Positions 13,001 through 23,100 of a DNA stretch of 64,000 nucleotides are shown in pieces. The first letter of the stretch is position 1, and each line of letters opens with the position of its first letter. A model generated the notes under the pieces. It ran no database searches. It was not told the DNA's origin and was given only the letters and a program-made list of their open reading frames with translations. Source of the stretch: Euwallacea fornicatus. Taxonomy: Eukaryota; Arthropoda; Insecta; Coleoptera; Curculionidae. The position numbers and the translations under genes were made by a program. The stretch lies in assembly GCF_040115645.1 (NCBI RefSeq), contig NC_089578.1, forward strand, positions 620,001 through 684,000. Reading direction: 5' to 3'.

Positions 13001-14589
13001 CAGCTAAGTACTACTCAACCGGTCAAATTGTCCTCGATGATGGTAGCTAGGATATCCCAGCTGCCCTACATAGGCAGGCCAAAGGATGCGGCCCTACACA
13101 GTCACGAAATCTTCACGGATATTCCCGCGGGGGAACAGGAATTGACCCCTCAAGCTGTTCCGCTTTGGATAATTTTGCTATCGGCCATTGCAGGCACTTT
13201 GATATTGTTGCTAGTCATTTTGTTGTTATACAAGGTATGAGGGTGTATTGTCACGAATCACACTTTGTGAGCCCTAGTGCTAGCAATATTGCCGATTTAG
13301 GCGCACGCAAATTTGGCATTTAACGGTGTAGTAGGACTGGATGCACCAGTGTTCCACTGAAATTGGTCCTATTTCACCAGCAGAAAGACGCCATGTTTTT
13401 GTGTCCTTATGACTTCAAGTTGATGCCAGATAAGAATGACGCGCCGGCGTAGTTTGCGCATTGTACATATAAGCCGTAAGATGCTATTGTGACGTCGACT
13501 AACGAATAGCGATGGTGATGAACTTCCGCCACTCCTTCATTGTTTAGTGAAATTTATTGTCCACATTTTCCACTGGAGCATATTGCGTGAAATATCCTCT
13601 CAAAGACTCTTTTAGTTAAAATGTGAAGTGGTAAGTTCTTGGAGTGACACGATACTGCATCAGTGTTTGGGGAACAGACCGAACCTCGGCATTACCGAGA
13701 TTGGCCGGCCTTCCTACTTTCAATCCAGCAAACGACCCACACAACACAACAGTTGTTGACTCATTAAAAATACTACATTTCAAGTAATTCTTTCAGGATG
13801 TCGCGAACTTGTGGTTTAAAGCCAGAGATCCACCCCAACCACAACTGGGTTCACGTTGAAGTAGCGCGTGTGGAGGAAGTTGAGGACGAGGGCGTAGAGC
13901 ACGGCACCGCCCACAGTTGGTGCGCAGAAAACAAAGAAAAGGCGAACTGGCAAGAAATTGCGCTATGAGGACTACAAAACCGATCGAATTTACAAATCTT
14001 GAGAATACTTTTAAAGGCTGGAACGTATTGCAGGTCGCAGATACTGTTAACTAACGAGATATCCACAGAAGGCTTCCATGAACCTCGAACCACTGAAACA
14101 ATTATTTGGCCTCCCATGGAATTCATTGTGTAGAATAAATAACGTAGGGAATGAGTCGGACCAGCTGGTTGGTTGGGCTGGATCGGTTACCTTCATGCCC
14201 TGCTATTAAGCTCGGAATAGGCAAGTGAGGTCTATGTATACTATGTGCGCAGAAAAGTGCACCCGGTATGCCTGGTTACCCCACGAGGAAGTTGGTGGGT
14301 TACGTGCGAGTTCTGAGTTAGAAATGACTGGTTGTGACCCCGTAACAAAGATGTGTCATGCCGGTGTATTTATACACGAGCTGCCTCGTTTGCACCCAAG
14401 TCGACGATATTACTAGCACCAAACTGTATAAAGAGTATGGTTCTTGACGATTTACTGTCAAAAAAGTGTTTCACTGCCCACTTACATGCATAATTTTGTT
14501 TTTAGTGTGGATTCTTCAAGCGGAAAAGGCCATCTTCTGCCCCCGAAAGGCAGCCGCTACGGACCAACGGGTACCACCCCAGCGACTAA
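1071..14589 (+). CDS. if: Integrin alpha subunit, alpha-PS2/inflated-like (5' partial)
   Basis: This is a cell-surface adhesion receptor subunit that pairs with a beta-PS integrin and binds extracellular matrix. Phase-consistent exons are 1071-1119, 1306-1383, 6459-6634, 7774-7983, 8039-8141, 8333-8579, 8627-8793, 8846-8994, 9054-9274, 9333-9561, 9618-9784, 9838-10016, 10072-10163, 10221-10335, 10551-10694, 10749-11162, 11212-11945, 11999-12260, 12389-12618, 12781-12948, 13004-13234 and 14506-14589. The visible chain is about 1482 residues. It begins in an FG-GAP blade ([15 protein letters not shown]). Three calcium-binding propeller loops follow, for example DIDGDGKLD. Next come the SRPVVRV thigh start, calf domains, an unusual long insert, the RGKR cleavage site, one membrane helix and a GFFKR tail. 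There is no inserted A domain. Propeller blades before 1071 and the signal peptide lie outside the window. The inflated assignment rests on the tail and the cleaved, insert-bearing calf-2 region; another insect alpha-PS subunit is possible. The AAG acceptor at 9051-9053 and an optional 57-nt in-frame intron near 10952-11008 are the least certain joins. Confidence 0.9.
2345..2800 (-). mobile_element. Mariner-type transposase remnant (PDLTPLDFF family), copy 1
   Basis: The - strand reads [14 protein letters not shown] followed by a run of Phe made by a poly-A tract on the + strand. The motif is typical of insect IS630/mariner-superfamily transposases (usual form [14 protein letters not shown]). 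Frames are broken on either side and the element is inactive. The flanking + strand sequence to about 2790 resembles the inner part of the copy near 62.6-63.0 kb in position and orientation. Confidence 0.65.
3005..3185 (-). repeat. Half copy of the 62-kb fold-back repeat
   Basis: The sequence from the run of T near 3040 through the segment around 3130-3170 matches the right arm of the palindrome at 62480-62632. Shared pieces include the block before GACCTTGAAAAACACT and the block around AAATTACGGTTTACGGAATT. Only one arm is present here. Confidence 0.7.
6635..7773 (+). other. Integrin intron without recognisable features
   Basis: Both borders are supported by protein continuity (…LHGK joined to VLLFTWNL…). 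Open frames inside, such as 6953-7258, show no family resemblance and were not called. Confidence 0.7.
11212..11945 (+). other. Integrin exon coding a 245-residue Arg/Glu/Gln-rich helical insert
   Basis: This exon is open throughout and phase-compatible with both neighbours. After about 45 ordinary residues it becomes a run of R, E, Q and K, with words such as [13 protein letters not shown] and [12 protein letters not shown]. Composition and spacing suggest a long single alpha helix or coiled coil. It lies in the ectodomain, about 165 residues before the furin-type site, in the heavy-chain part of calf-2. With the flanking exons at 10551-10694, 10749-11162, 11999-12260 and 12389-12618, the extra segment is about 595 residues. 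The flanking exons are rich in Gly, Ser, Thr and Gln and look disordered. Alpha integrins usually lack such a segment. Drosophila alpha-PS2 is known to be unusually long here, but whether it shares this composition cannot be checked from the sequence. Confidence 0.85.
12604..12615 (+). other. Furin-type cleavage site of the integrin precursor
   Basis: The codons read R-G-K-R followed by Q, which fits the RxKR consensus for proprotein convertases. Many alpha integrins are cut here into heavy and light chains. The exon ends at 12618 in phase 0 and joins the next exon (TLDIFQPAE...), so the light chain would start with Gln. Confidence 0.8.
13004..14589 (+). other. Integrin transmembrane and cytoplasmic exons
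   Basis: Exon 13004-13234 ends with a hydrophobic helix of about 22 residues (starting [12 protein letters not shown]) and then LLLYK. The last exon, 14506-14589, starts CGFFKRKRP, the GFFKR motif that clasps the beta-subunit tail, and ends [14 protein letters not shown] before a TAA stop. The 1.27-kb intron between them shows no feature I recognise. A possible polyadenylation signal AATAAA lies at 15148-15153. Confidence 0.9.
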
Positions 14590-17500
14590 TAATAATTAAG
14601 GCAATTCCTAGTGTTGTAACAATAATAGATTGGTCGAAATACTGCCATATTTTATAACGCAATTTTATCACGCAGTGACTTTTCATCAGATTTTAGATGT
14701 GCGTATTGAAACTCATCACGGAAAAGCTAAAAAGTGATGTAATTATTGAGGAAAGCTAACACGAGACACTAATACCCATTAACATATCTGAACACTATTG
14801 AGAGACCAGAGATGTTACTGTAATAGATATCGATGTGTTCACAGGGGCCTGTAAGAATGACTGAAATCTATGGCGGCTTCAGACCTGAGTTATTTTCGTT
14901 CAATCGTTGATCTCAAATGAATTTTGTATGCCGATCAAACCAGCCCCCAGTGCCAGATTTAGGTGTTTAAGATTATAATTTTAATAATATACTTGGCCTT
15001 GACTAAAGTAAATTACGCTTAATTTAACTTATTTTCGAAGGTACGTTTGTAACTTATTATTAGGGTTAATACTATTCGCAGCTTTACGCCATATTTTGTT
15101 GTTATTAAACGTAAAAAAATATGTGGATTTATAGGGTTTTCAGGAAAAATAAACGCAGGGAAATGGGTTGTAAACGACTCGGTTCGTTCTGTCATCATAA
15201 GTAAATTCAAAGTTTTTACAAAAAAATACGATTATTAAGTTTGCGATGTTTACGAGTTCATTCGCCTGTAGATATTTAAGTCTGTTCCCAAATTATTATA
15301 AAGCTTCGTACAGACCTGAACATTTGGTTGAAAACCGAACGGGTTACAACGAACCGATGGGCATAAGGGGTCGCAGACAGTCGGAATTTATTATTTTTTA
15401 CCTTTCTTCCACGTTGCAATGGAAAGTAAGTTGGTTGATTGTGGCCGTTTTCTTTGTGGACGAACGATTGCACCTAAATGAAAAAAAAAATCCAAACTTC
15501 ACCTTGATTATCTCTGGGTGCGCTTTTGGAACATTCTGCATTACAGGGTCTTCCCAGAAACAAGGTTGCCACATAAAATTGTATTTCCTGGAACAGCTAT
15601 ATATTTTTGGGCATTTAAATAAGTTCTCTCAAGCGCAGGAAAAACAGTGTAGGTTTTCCACCACTGGTTTAGCAAATGTGCCGGTGTAAGTGGTGAAAAT
15701 CGGTAAAGGTTCGCATCTCACTCACACTGTAAACCGATTGCCGAAAAGAGGTGATTTTTATTCTGCTTGCAAACGCGTTTATGGCCATCTCCGAGTTAGC
15801 AATTCCCTTCCCGTCGAAATTTCATTCGCCAAAATGTCCAGATCTGTATACGTGAAGCTTGAAATGGCGAAGGTCATTTATTGCAATTAACTGAAGCTGA
15901 AGAACGAAAGTGGAACCCATAACGATAAACAAATTACTGTGGCCTGATCGATGGGGTTCGACTTGTTTATTGTTGAATGATGCAATTATTGAAATCCGTC
16001 TATTTTACTGTACATTCGTCGCGGGCGTTTAAGATTAGAATTTAGGGAAAATGTCAGAGAACAACACTGCTGGCAAACTAGAACAATCCGAAAGTGCACT
16101 TATACAAAACCATAGAGAAGGTAAAAAAATGTTGTATAAAGTGTTCTAATTTGTACATTTTTGTTAACTGTGTAATATTTTTAATTCTAGGAAATTTAAC
16201 AGTGTCTGTGAATAAACTTAAATTATATTGTTATTTTGTAGTTTGGCTCCACCGGCGGTTTTAGAGATAAATGGTGCTCTGGATAAATCGTCCAACCGAG
16301 CTTAAATACGCCACTGTCTCTATCAGCCTCAGAGAGAGGCTGTTTCGAATCCCAAGCCGTGTCAGTCGTTGCGCAATGCGTACGTTGCTATACGTAACAT
16401 GTGCGTATTCCTGCGTATTACTACGCACAGTATGGTTCCTTACTGTAAAATGTGAACAAAGGCAAAAATCAATGCCGGCGAAACTGTACGTTTCACTGTC
16501 GAGCAAGCCAGCTCAACCTGGTGATACGGAAGACAAGTTGCTGGTAACATTTTTGTCGATGTAAGTAAAACCGCTAAGAATTCCGGAGATATACGGGGTG
16601 TCCCGAAAAGCGGGCCTGTCCACTAACCACAGACTCTTTGAGGGTAAAGAAATCTAAGGGCAACAAATTGGACGTGTACTTTGCGAGGATGTAGACTTCA
16701 ACGAGCGGGAAATTCTTTATATTTCAATTTAGCCATTCAAATGCTATGAAGGGGAAAAAGAAAATTCGAATTTAACACCTCTGTACATCTTTAAGCGTCG
16801 AGGAACGGGGCCGGAATTCGTTGCTACCTTTAGAAGCCTTTACGTTCGAACAATCTGCGGTTCTCCAATTGACTTCGTTTTTCCGGACACCTCGTGTGTT
16901 CTGTAAGAAGCTTTTAAAAGTTCGTCCCTATGAAATTTTCAAAGTTCACGTAAGCAGCTTTATCGATCTGATACGTGGTGGCCATTTTTAACGTATGCAC
17001 ACTTTATATTCCAAGTGCTAACATGGTAAGAGATTGGGGGGAGAGAAAATTCAGCAATTTAAATAATCTTGTAGCTGCACTTGTCCGGCACTTTTTCCAA
17101 TTTCTTGTGGGCCGTAACCGGCCGCCCGGACACCGCGCCGAAGTGTCCGGCGTCCCGTCCGCCATCGTTTCGATTTCACTCGTGGGATAAATGAAATGCG
17201 AACGCGCTGCATACTATTAAAATTATTTTATTAATATCAAAAAATTAGACAAGTAATAATTAACATAAAAAGGCATACGAATTGGTTTAGGCCACTGAGT
17301 AGATTGTATGGCTATTAAGATTAAAGAAAATAGTAAATCAGTGCAACAATTGGTAGATTAAATTTCTTTTTTAACATCCAGACGTCCAAGGCGATGTATA
17401 ATCACTGAACTAACTGTAACATATCATGTTCCTACGTTATCGGAAAAGAGGAATTAAGAACATCTTCCCATTAAAGAAACGATAAAGGGGCGACCATGGG

Positions 17501-20133
17501 TAATTCAATTTTTAGTCGGTCGCCCTTTACACATATCTAATATGCAGATTATTAATGGGTGATATAGTGCGTAAAAGGAGTATTACGTAACTATTTACAT
17601 CAGCTTTAAAAAATATTAAAAATTCACATCCGACAACAAATTCATCAACCTCAATTAACAATTCAATATAGTTGTATTTTTCGTTAAAACATTTACAGGG
17701 AAGAAAAGTGGATCTTTTTAGGTACGTCATCTTTTTGTGAACAGAAAACGAGTGAACGGGCCCTAAAGACGATCAATAAAGGTGTTTTATTCGAAGTAGA
17801 AATTATGGTTACTTTAGTACGCATTTACGCGCTTGTTAAATACACACAAATATCAACAAACATATTATACGCATAAGATAAATGACTTTCTCTACGACCC
17901 CTCAAAGAAAATAGAACTCCCTCACTTCAGGGAAGAAACCGGCACTTTCGCTCTCGAGGGAGGGGGAAACGTTTTCCTCCCTAGGGAGGAAAGGTGTTGT
18001 CCCCCCGCGAGCCATAAACATCAATAACAATTGCTCCTTTTTATGCCTCGGCCGTAGAAAAATTAGACGCACACCACTGGAGGAAAGCGCCTTCAACTGC
18101 CTCGAATTTTTCGCGGGAGTGAATGTGGCCGTTTTCCCTCTCGCCGCGCAGCTAACTGCGCCTCATCACAATGGAAAAGTTTAGGCAAAATGTTGGAGGA
18201 AAGTTTCGTTGTCGCATAAAAGGTGATTTCAGGAGCGCGGGCGATCAATGCAATTAATGCACGGAGTCGTCCGGCGAAAGTTTGATCCTTCTCCAATCTC
18301 GAAGAATAAGTGTTATCTAGAGAATTCCTAAGTCCTGTTAAAACAGTTTTTGAGGAGGACGAATTTTTGTGTGAAGCCCCCCCTCCCCCCCACCCCTCGA
18401 ACTTCACCCTTGTGCGCATCACGGCAACCCCCTGAAAAATTTTAAACGGCACCGTGGGCCACGTGGTACCTCAAATTAGAGGTTTTTCGAAGCTGCACTC
18501 AATGGTGCAGGGCCATTCAAAGTCGAGCGATTAGTTCCTGAGAAAACGAGCTGTAAACTTAGTGAAAAATTCAAAATCAACACAGTCAAATGGGACGTAA
18601 AAATGAAATAAAAGTTGTTTGTTAACAGGAAATCGATTCTGATTGGTCAGTTGGTTATTTTTATTTATTTATTTTTTTTTTTCTTTTTTCTTTTTACCAA
18701 AGACTTTGTGGGCACAAAATCGGGATCACATCAATTTCCCATCAACGAACAACTTTTTCCATCGCTCACGTACTATTTAACTGAGTTCGCATTGCAGTTT
18801 TTACGAAGTTTAAACTGGTTTTTCTCAAAAACCAACCGGCAGATTTTGAATCGCATTACATCATTGAATGCAGTTCTGACGGACCTTTAACCCGAGGTGC
18901 CACACGGACCCTCGTGCCATTTAAAACTTTTCAGAGGGGACGTTAGGGTGGAGAGGGGGGTCGAATTTTACATAAAAATTCCTTGTTTTTGAAGATTAAG
19001 GGGGAGGGGGCAACTTTCGTCGGACGACCCCGTCTAATGGTCAACACATACAAGCTATATCGATATTCTTCGAGGCAAAAGCCCAAATTTTCAAAAATCA
19101 CACTAGAGATTCTTTCGAGAGCGCACGGGGGGCGAACAAGGCTGTTTGAAACGGCACTAAATCGAATTCTCTACGACAAGCCCTTTTTCAGACTTCCGAC
19201 TTCCTTCCGGCCAAAGTTTAGTCTTGACCCAATGATTAATTTAACAAGTTGCGGAAAAGCACTTTTCCACGGCAAATTACACAAATACCGAACTTCTCCA
19301 TATTGTAATTAGCGAAACGCCCCACAGCGGCCGTTTGTGGTTGGTGAACTGAGAGCAATTTTCGACGATTTCTTTTGACCGATACATTAAAATGGATTTT
19401 CCAATCAAAGTTCAACGACGAACAATTTTTCAGATCCTGCAGCTCTCGTCGCTTGATTGCTCGCCCTGTATAAGAAGTGTTTTACACCTTCGCCAAATTG
19501 TGAAGAAACTTACTGGGTGGTATTTGCACAATTTCACTTAATTTTTTTTTGTTTTGAACGCCGCATGGACTATCCAGCGACTTGCAACCTGGATCAATTC
19601 CATTTTGCCAGAACTAACCTGAACCGACCGATATAAACCTCTTTTCTCTTTCTCCGCTTAGGATATGGGGGTGGGAAAGTTCCGGTGTTGCTTCGCGGTG
19701 TGTTCCGACAGCCCGAACGTTCGACTGAGATGGGAAGAAGTGAAAAACGAGTTTTCAATATTTCCTGCTCCCGCAGGGTTTGCAAAGCGCAATCCAACAT
19801 TTTGCCGACCACAACAGCACCTAAACGCCCCATTCGTTTTTGGCTTAACCCGACTGTACGACAATAACCGTAAGAAGCACACTAATTATTATTAATCAGT
19901 TGGCTGGAGCCTACAACTTAGAAACTGTTATCGGAAACTATAATGCGTAACATTTACTTACTTGAGCGCCTATAATTCGACTTCGGCAGCGTGTTTTAAC
20001 GTCATAAGCAACTCTGAGATCGAAACTATATAAGGAAAATCTACTATGTCAATTCCACACCTCAATTTCAACAAAATTGGAATCGAGACACACGAAAAAG
20101 TGTGCATCCAATGATTCGGTCTAAGTTCTAAGA
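14590..20133. other. Intergenic region between integrin and WBP1-like gene
   Basis: The two genes are convergent here. Apart from a possible integrin poly(A) signal (15148-15153) and one small inverted-repeat element (16592-16895), I see no gene. The longest open frame, 15246-15689 on the + strand (147 codons), has no recognisable domain and no splice or codon support. Homopolymer runs occur near 18665-18695. A short G-rich, C-rich tract lies at 18378-18400. Confidence 0.6.
16592..16895. mobile_element. Short TACAGGGTG-type inverted-repeat element
   Basis: The left end reads TACGGGGTGTCCCGAAAAGC. The right end, read on the - strand, begins CGAGGTGTCCGGAAAAACG. These form short imperfect terminal inverted repeats about 300 bp apart, as in a MITE. 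There is no coding content. Confidence 0.55.
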
Positions 20134-23100
20134 TCATAAGCACACGTCTCGATGGGGATCATCCTCGGTCTCCTCCGCGTGCTGCTTCAGCAGAGGACTG
20201 CCATCAGAGATCCGCGTTTTGCTGCCCTTCTGACTGCCCCGCCCCGAGGGAAATGGGGGCGCCAGGGCTCCGCACGGCGTGCACGGCGCCGAACGGGAGA
20301 GCCAGTTTTTCGAAAACACTAAAAGATAACTGCTAAGGAGAATAGAGGAGGAGGATTGATGCGTATACCATTGGGGATGGTCTTATTCTGACTCTTCCCG
20401 GAATTGACAGTTTGCATTTCACCTAAAGGCATGTACATAGTTTTCGGCCTCACTCTGTGGAAGTAAGACCGCCCGTGGGCGGTGGAACTCGACACGGATG
20501 GCGGGTGCGGGCTCCTCTGGGCCGGCAACTGCTGGATTTTATCCAAAAGCTCGCGCATTTCCACCGTTGGGGAAGTAGCTCGCGGAGGGGAGTCTGGTGT
20601 GCCTAGCAACTCACTCATAATCACTGGAGAAATCACTACTGACGACTACTTACCTAAATTTGCCAAACTGCTGATGTCCGACCCTGTCATGCTGTTGGTC
20701 ACCCCGAGGTCTTGCAGAATGGTCGTCGCCTGCGGATACGCCTGCTCGACCGAATTCGGGGCACAAATCGAGAGATTCAGGAGGGCTGAAAAGACTTCCT
20801 CATCCTCCGTCGAGTCCTGGCTGCGCTGAGGGGGCGGCCTTCGGGGTCTCAGCACGAGACGCTCTCTAGCCAACAAGGGCGGGCTTGTTGAAGCCGGAGC
20901 TGCTTTGTGCGCTGAAAATACAGGGTGTTCCAGTTTTAGCTCGTGCGACTCTAACGGCGCGTCGGAACGTCCCAAGACGATGCCAGTTTGCTATGTGAGC
21001 CTACGTCCGATAAGGCTTCGTTCGGCAGATACTGGGGGCTCAAATTTGATTTAAGAACTGGAAAGTATTAAGTTTCTTCAAAAGGGGGTAGAGCCTCCTC
21101 AACGAAATTTTGGAGGCGTCGGCGGCTACGTAAACGACGCGTACGTTTTACTTCAAAGAATTTTTTTTAGGTTTTCCAGTGGCGCGCCCACCTCCGTGTT
21201 AGGGAGTATATTTGTCAGAAAAATTGGTACGCTACTGGCTTTTCTGAAAATAAAAATTATTCTTAGGTTCCTAGTTCAATTCCGGTGCAATTTTTCTGGG
21301 GGGTGGGGGGGTTCGTCCATCCCCCAGTAAAAAAATTTAAATAATTTTAATGCACGTTTAGTTTGTTTATATGTGAATGCTAATTTGATAGCAACATACA
21401 TTGATACGTACTGAATAATAACTTTTGGCGTGGAAATATTCAATATTCTTTACTTTTACAAAAATGTGGCGGATCCTGTTCCATTTCTTCCAAAATTTCC
21501 AGTGGAATGTTGGTGCCAATACGTTCTGGATACCAAATCAACGTGCATTAGAATTATTTAAAATCTTTTTACCCGACGACGGTAGGCCAGACGAAAAAAT
21601 CTCAAGGGGGGCCACTTTTCCCGAATTTTTATTTTCAAAAAAGCCAGTAGCGTACCGCTTTTTCCGAAAAAACATCCCCTAACCCGGAGGTAGCCACCGC
21701 AAAAGCTAAAAAAAAATATTCTTTTTTAACCCTGAAACATATGGGCCGTTTATAGTCGCCAACGCCTCCGAAATTTCGTTAAAAAATCTTCAGCCCTTTT
21801 TGCAGAAATTTAATATTTTCCACTATTAAAGTTAAACTTGAACCCCCCGTATTCGCTAAAGGACGCCCCGTGGGACGTCGGTTCATGCGGCCGACCGGCA
21901 TTACTTTCGGACGTCCTACACGCGGTCAAAGGCGCGCGGGTTAAAACTGCAACACCCTGTATAAACGGAATATTCGACGAAGCACGGCTCCTCAATTAGA
22001 ACAGTACCTGCTTTTGATTCTTCTCTTCTGTCTTGATTTCCAGTGGCAATACATCTATTATTATCACCGTTATTTTGATTGCAGTTGGGGGGGGACAGTC
22101 CTAGATGGATCCCGGCAATCTGCGCTCCTGAGTTTGAAGGAAGCTTCGGTTGTTGGGAGACGCTAGGGCTGTGTTGCAGAACCTGAACATAACAACTCAT
22201 TGAAACTTCTCACAAACCCCAAGCGACTGAAGTCTGTGACACGTGGAGGAGATTGTTGAACGAAGAATAATCAACGGAGCATTCAACGCGCGATAATTAA
22301 GTCTGTTACCTGGTGGTACTCAGTGGTAGCACTAGAGACCGACGAGGTACTGCGTGGAAGTCTTCGCTCGGAGCTCGAAGGGCTGGGGTACGCAGGCGAA
22401 TCTAACACTAGTTCCTCTAAACTGGCCACATTAGAATATGTCGGCGGTACCAAATTATTAGCCTAGAATGGTTCGTTATAGGTTCATCAACAGTGGAAGG
22501 TCCGACAAAGTTCGATTACCTCAGTCACAGCATTGCAAAGGAAACTGGAACTGATCGAGTCGTTTGTGCTTGTAGCCGAAAGGGAGCCTGCGGCCGAAAT
22601 GCTTAAGCATTAGAATCGAATAAGAACGTGTGATCAAGATATAGAGGAGGCCGAAGTCTCTGCGAACCCGTCAGCAGGTCCAAACGTGAGCATTTAACCC
22701 AAACCGACTTCATCTAAAAGTTCCCGGTTTTCAAAATACAGAGCGTCAAAGCCAAACTGAATAATTTTTTTTTCATTTCTCGAGTAATATCCGAGTCTAT
22801 CAGCATTCGCGGAATCCCCTGTGTCATACCTGGGACGCACTGTATAATGCGAAACAATAGTCTAATGCAGTGGGGCAAATGCTGAAAACGACCGTTCGGG
22901 CAAACTGAGGATAATTCACTGAAGTCTTAATTAGTTTAATTAATAACCGTACGGAACGAACCCGCCCTAGCCACGGCCCCGGAAAAGCTACTAAATATAG
23001 GGTGTTGTTCGATAAAATTTCAGTTTTAACTTCAATTCGAGCCCAAACTGTCCCGCAGGATGACCATGTCCCCCCATTGCGCCGCAAGTACGTGACGCAC

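Noticed and set aside
15246..15689. 147-codon open frame on the + strand downstream of the integrin gene
   Set aside because: No domain, no signal or splice pattern. Overlapping open frames on the other strand show that it is within chance for this AT-rich stretch.
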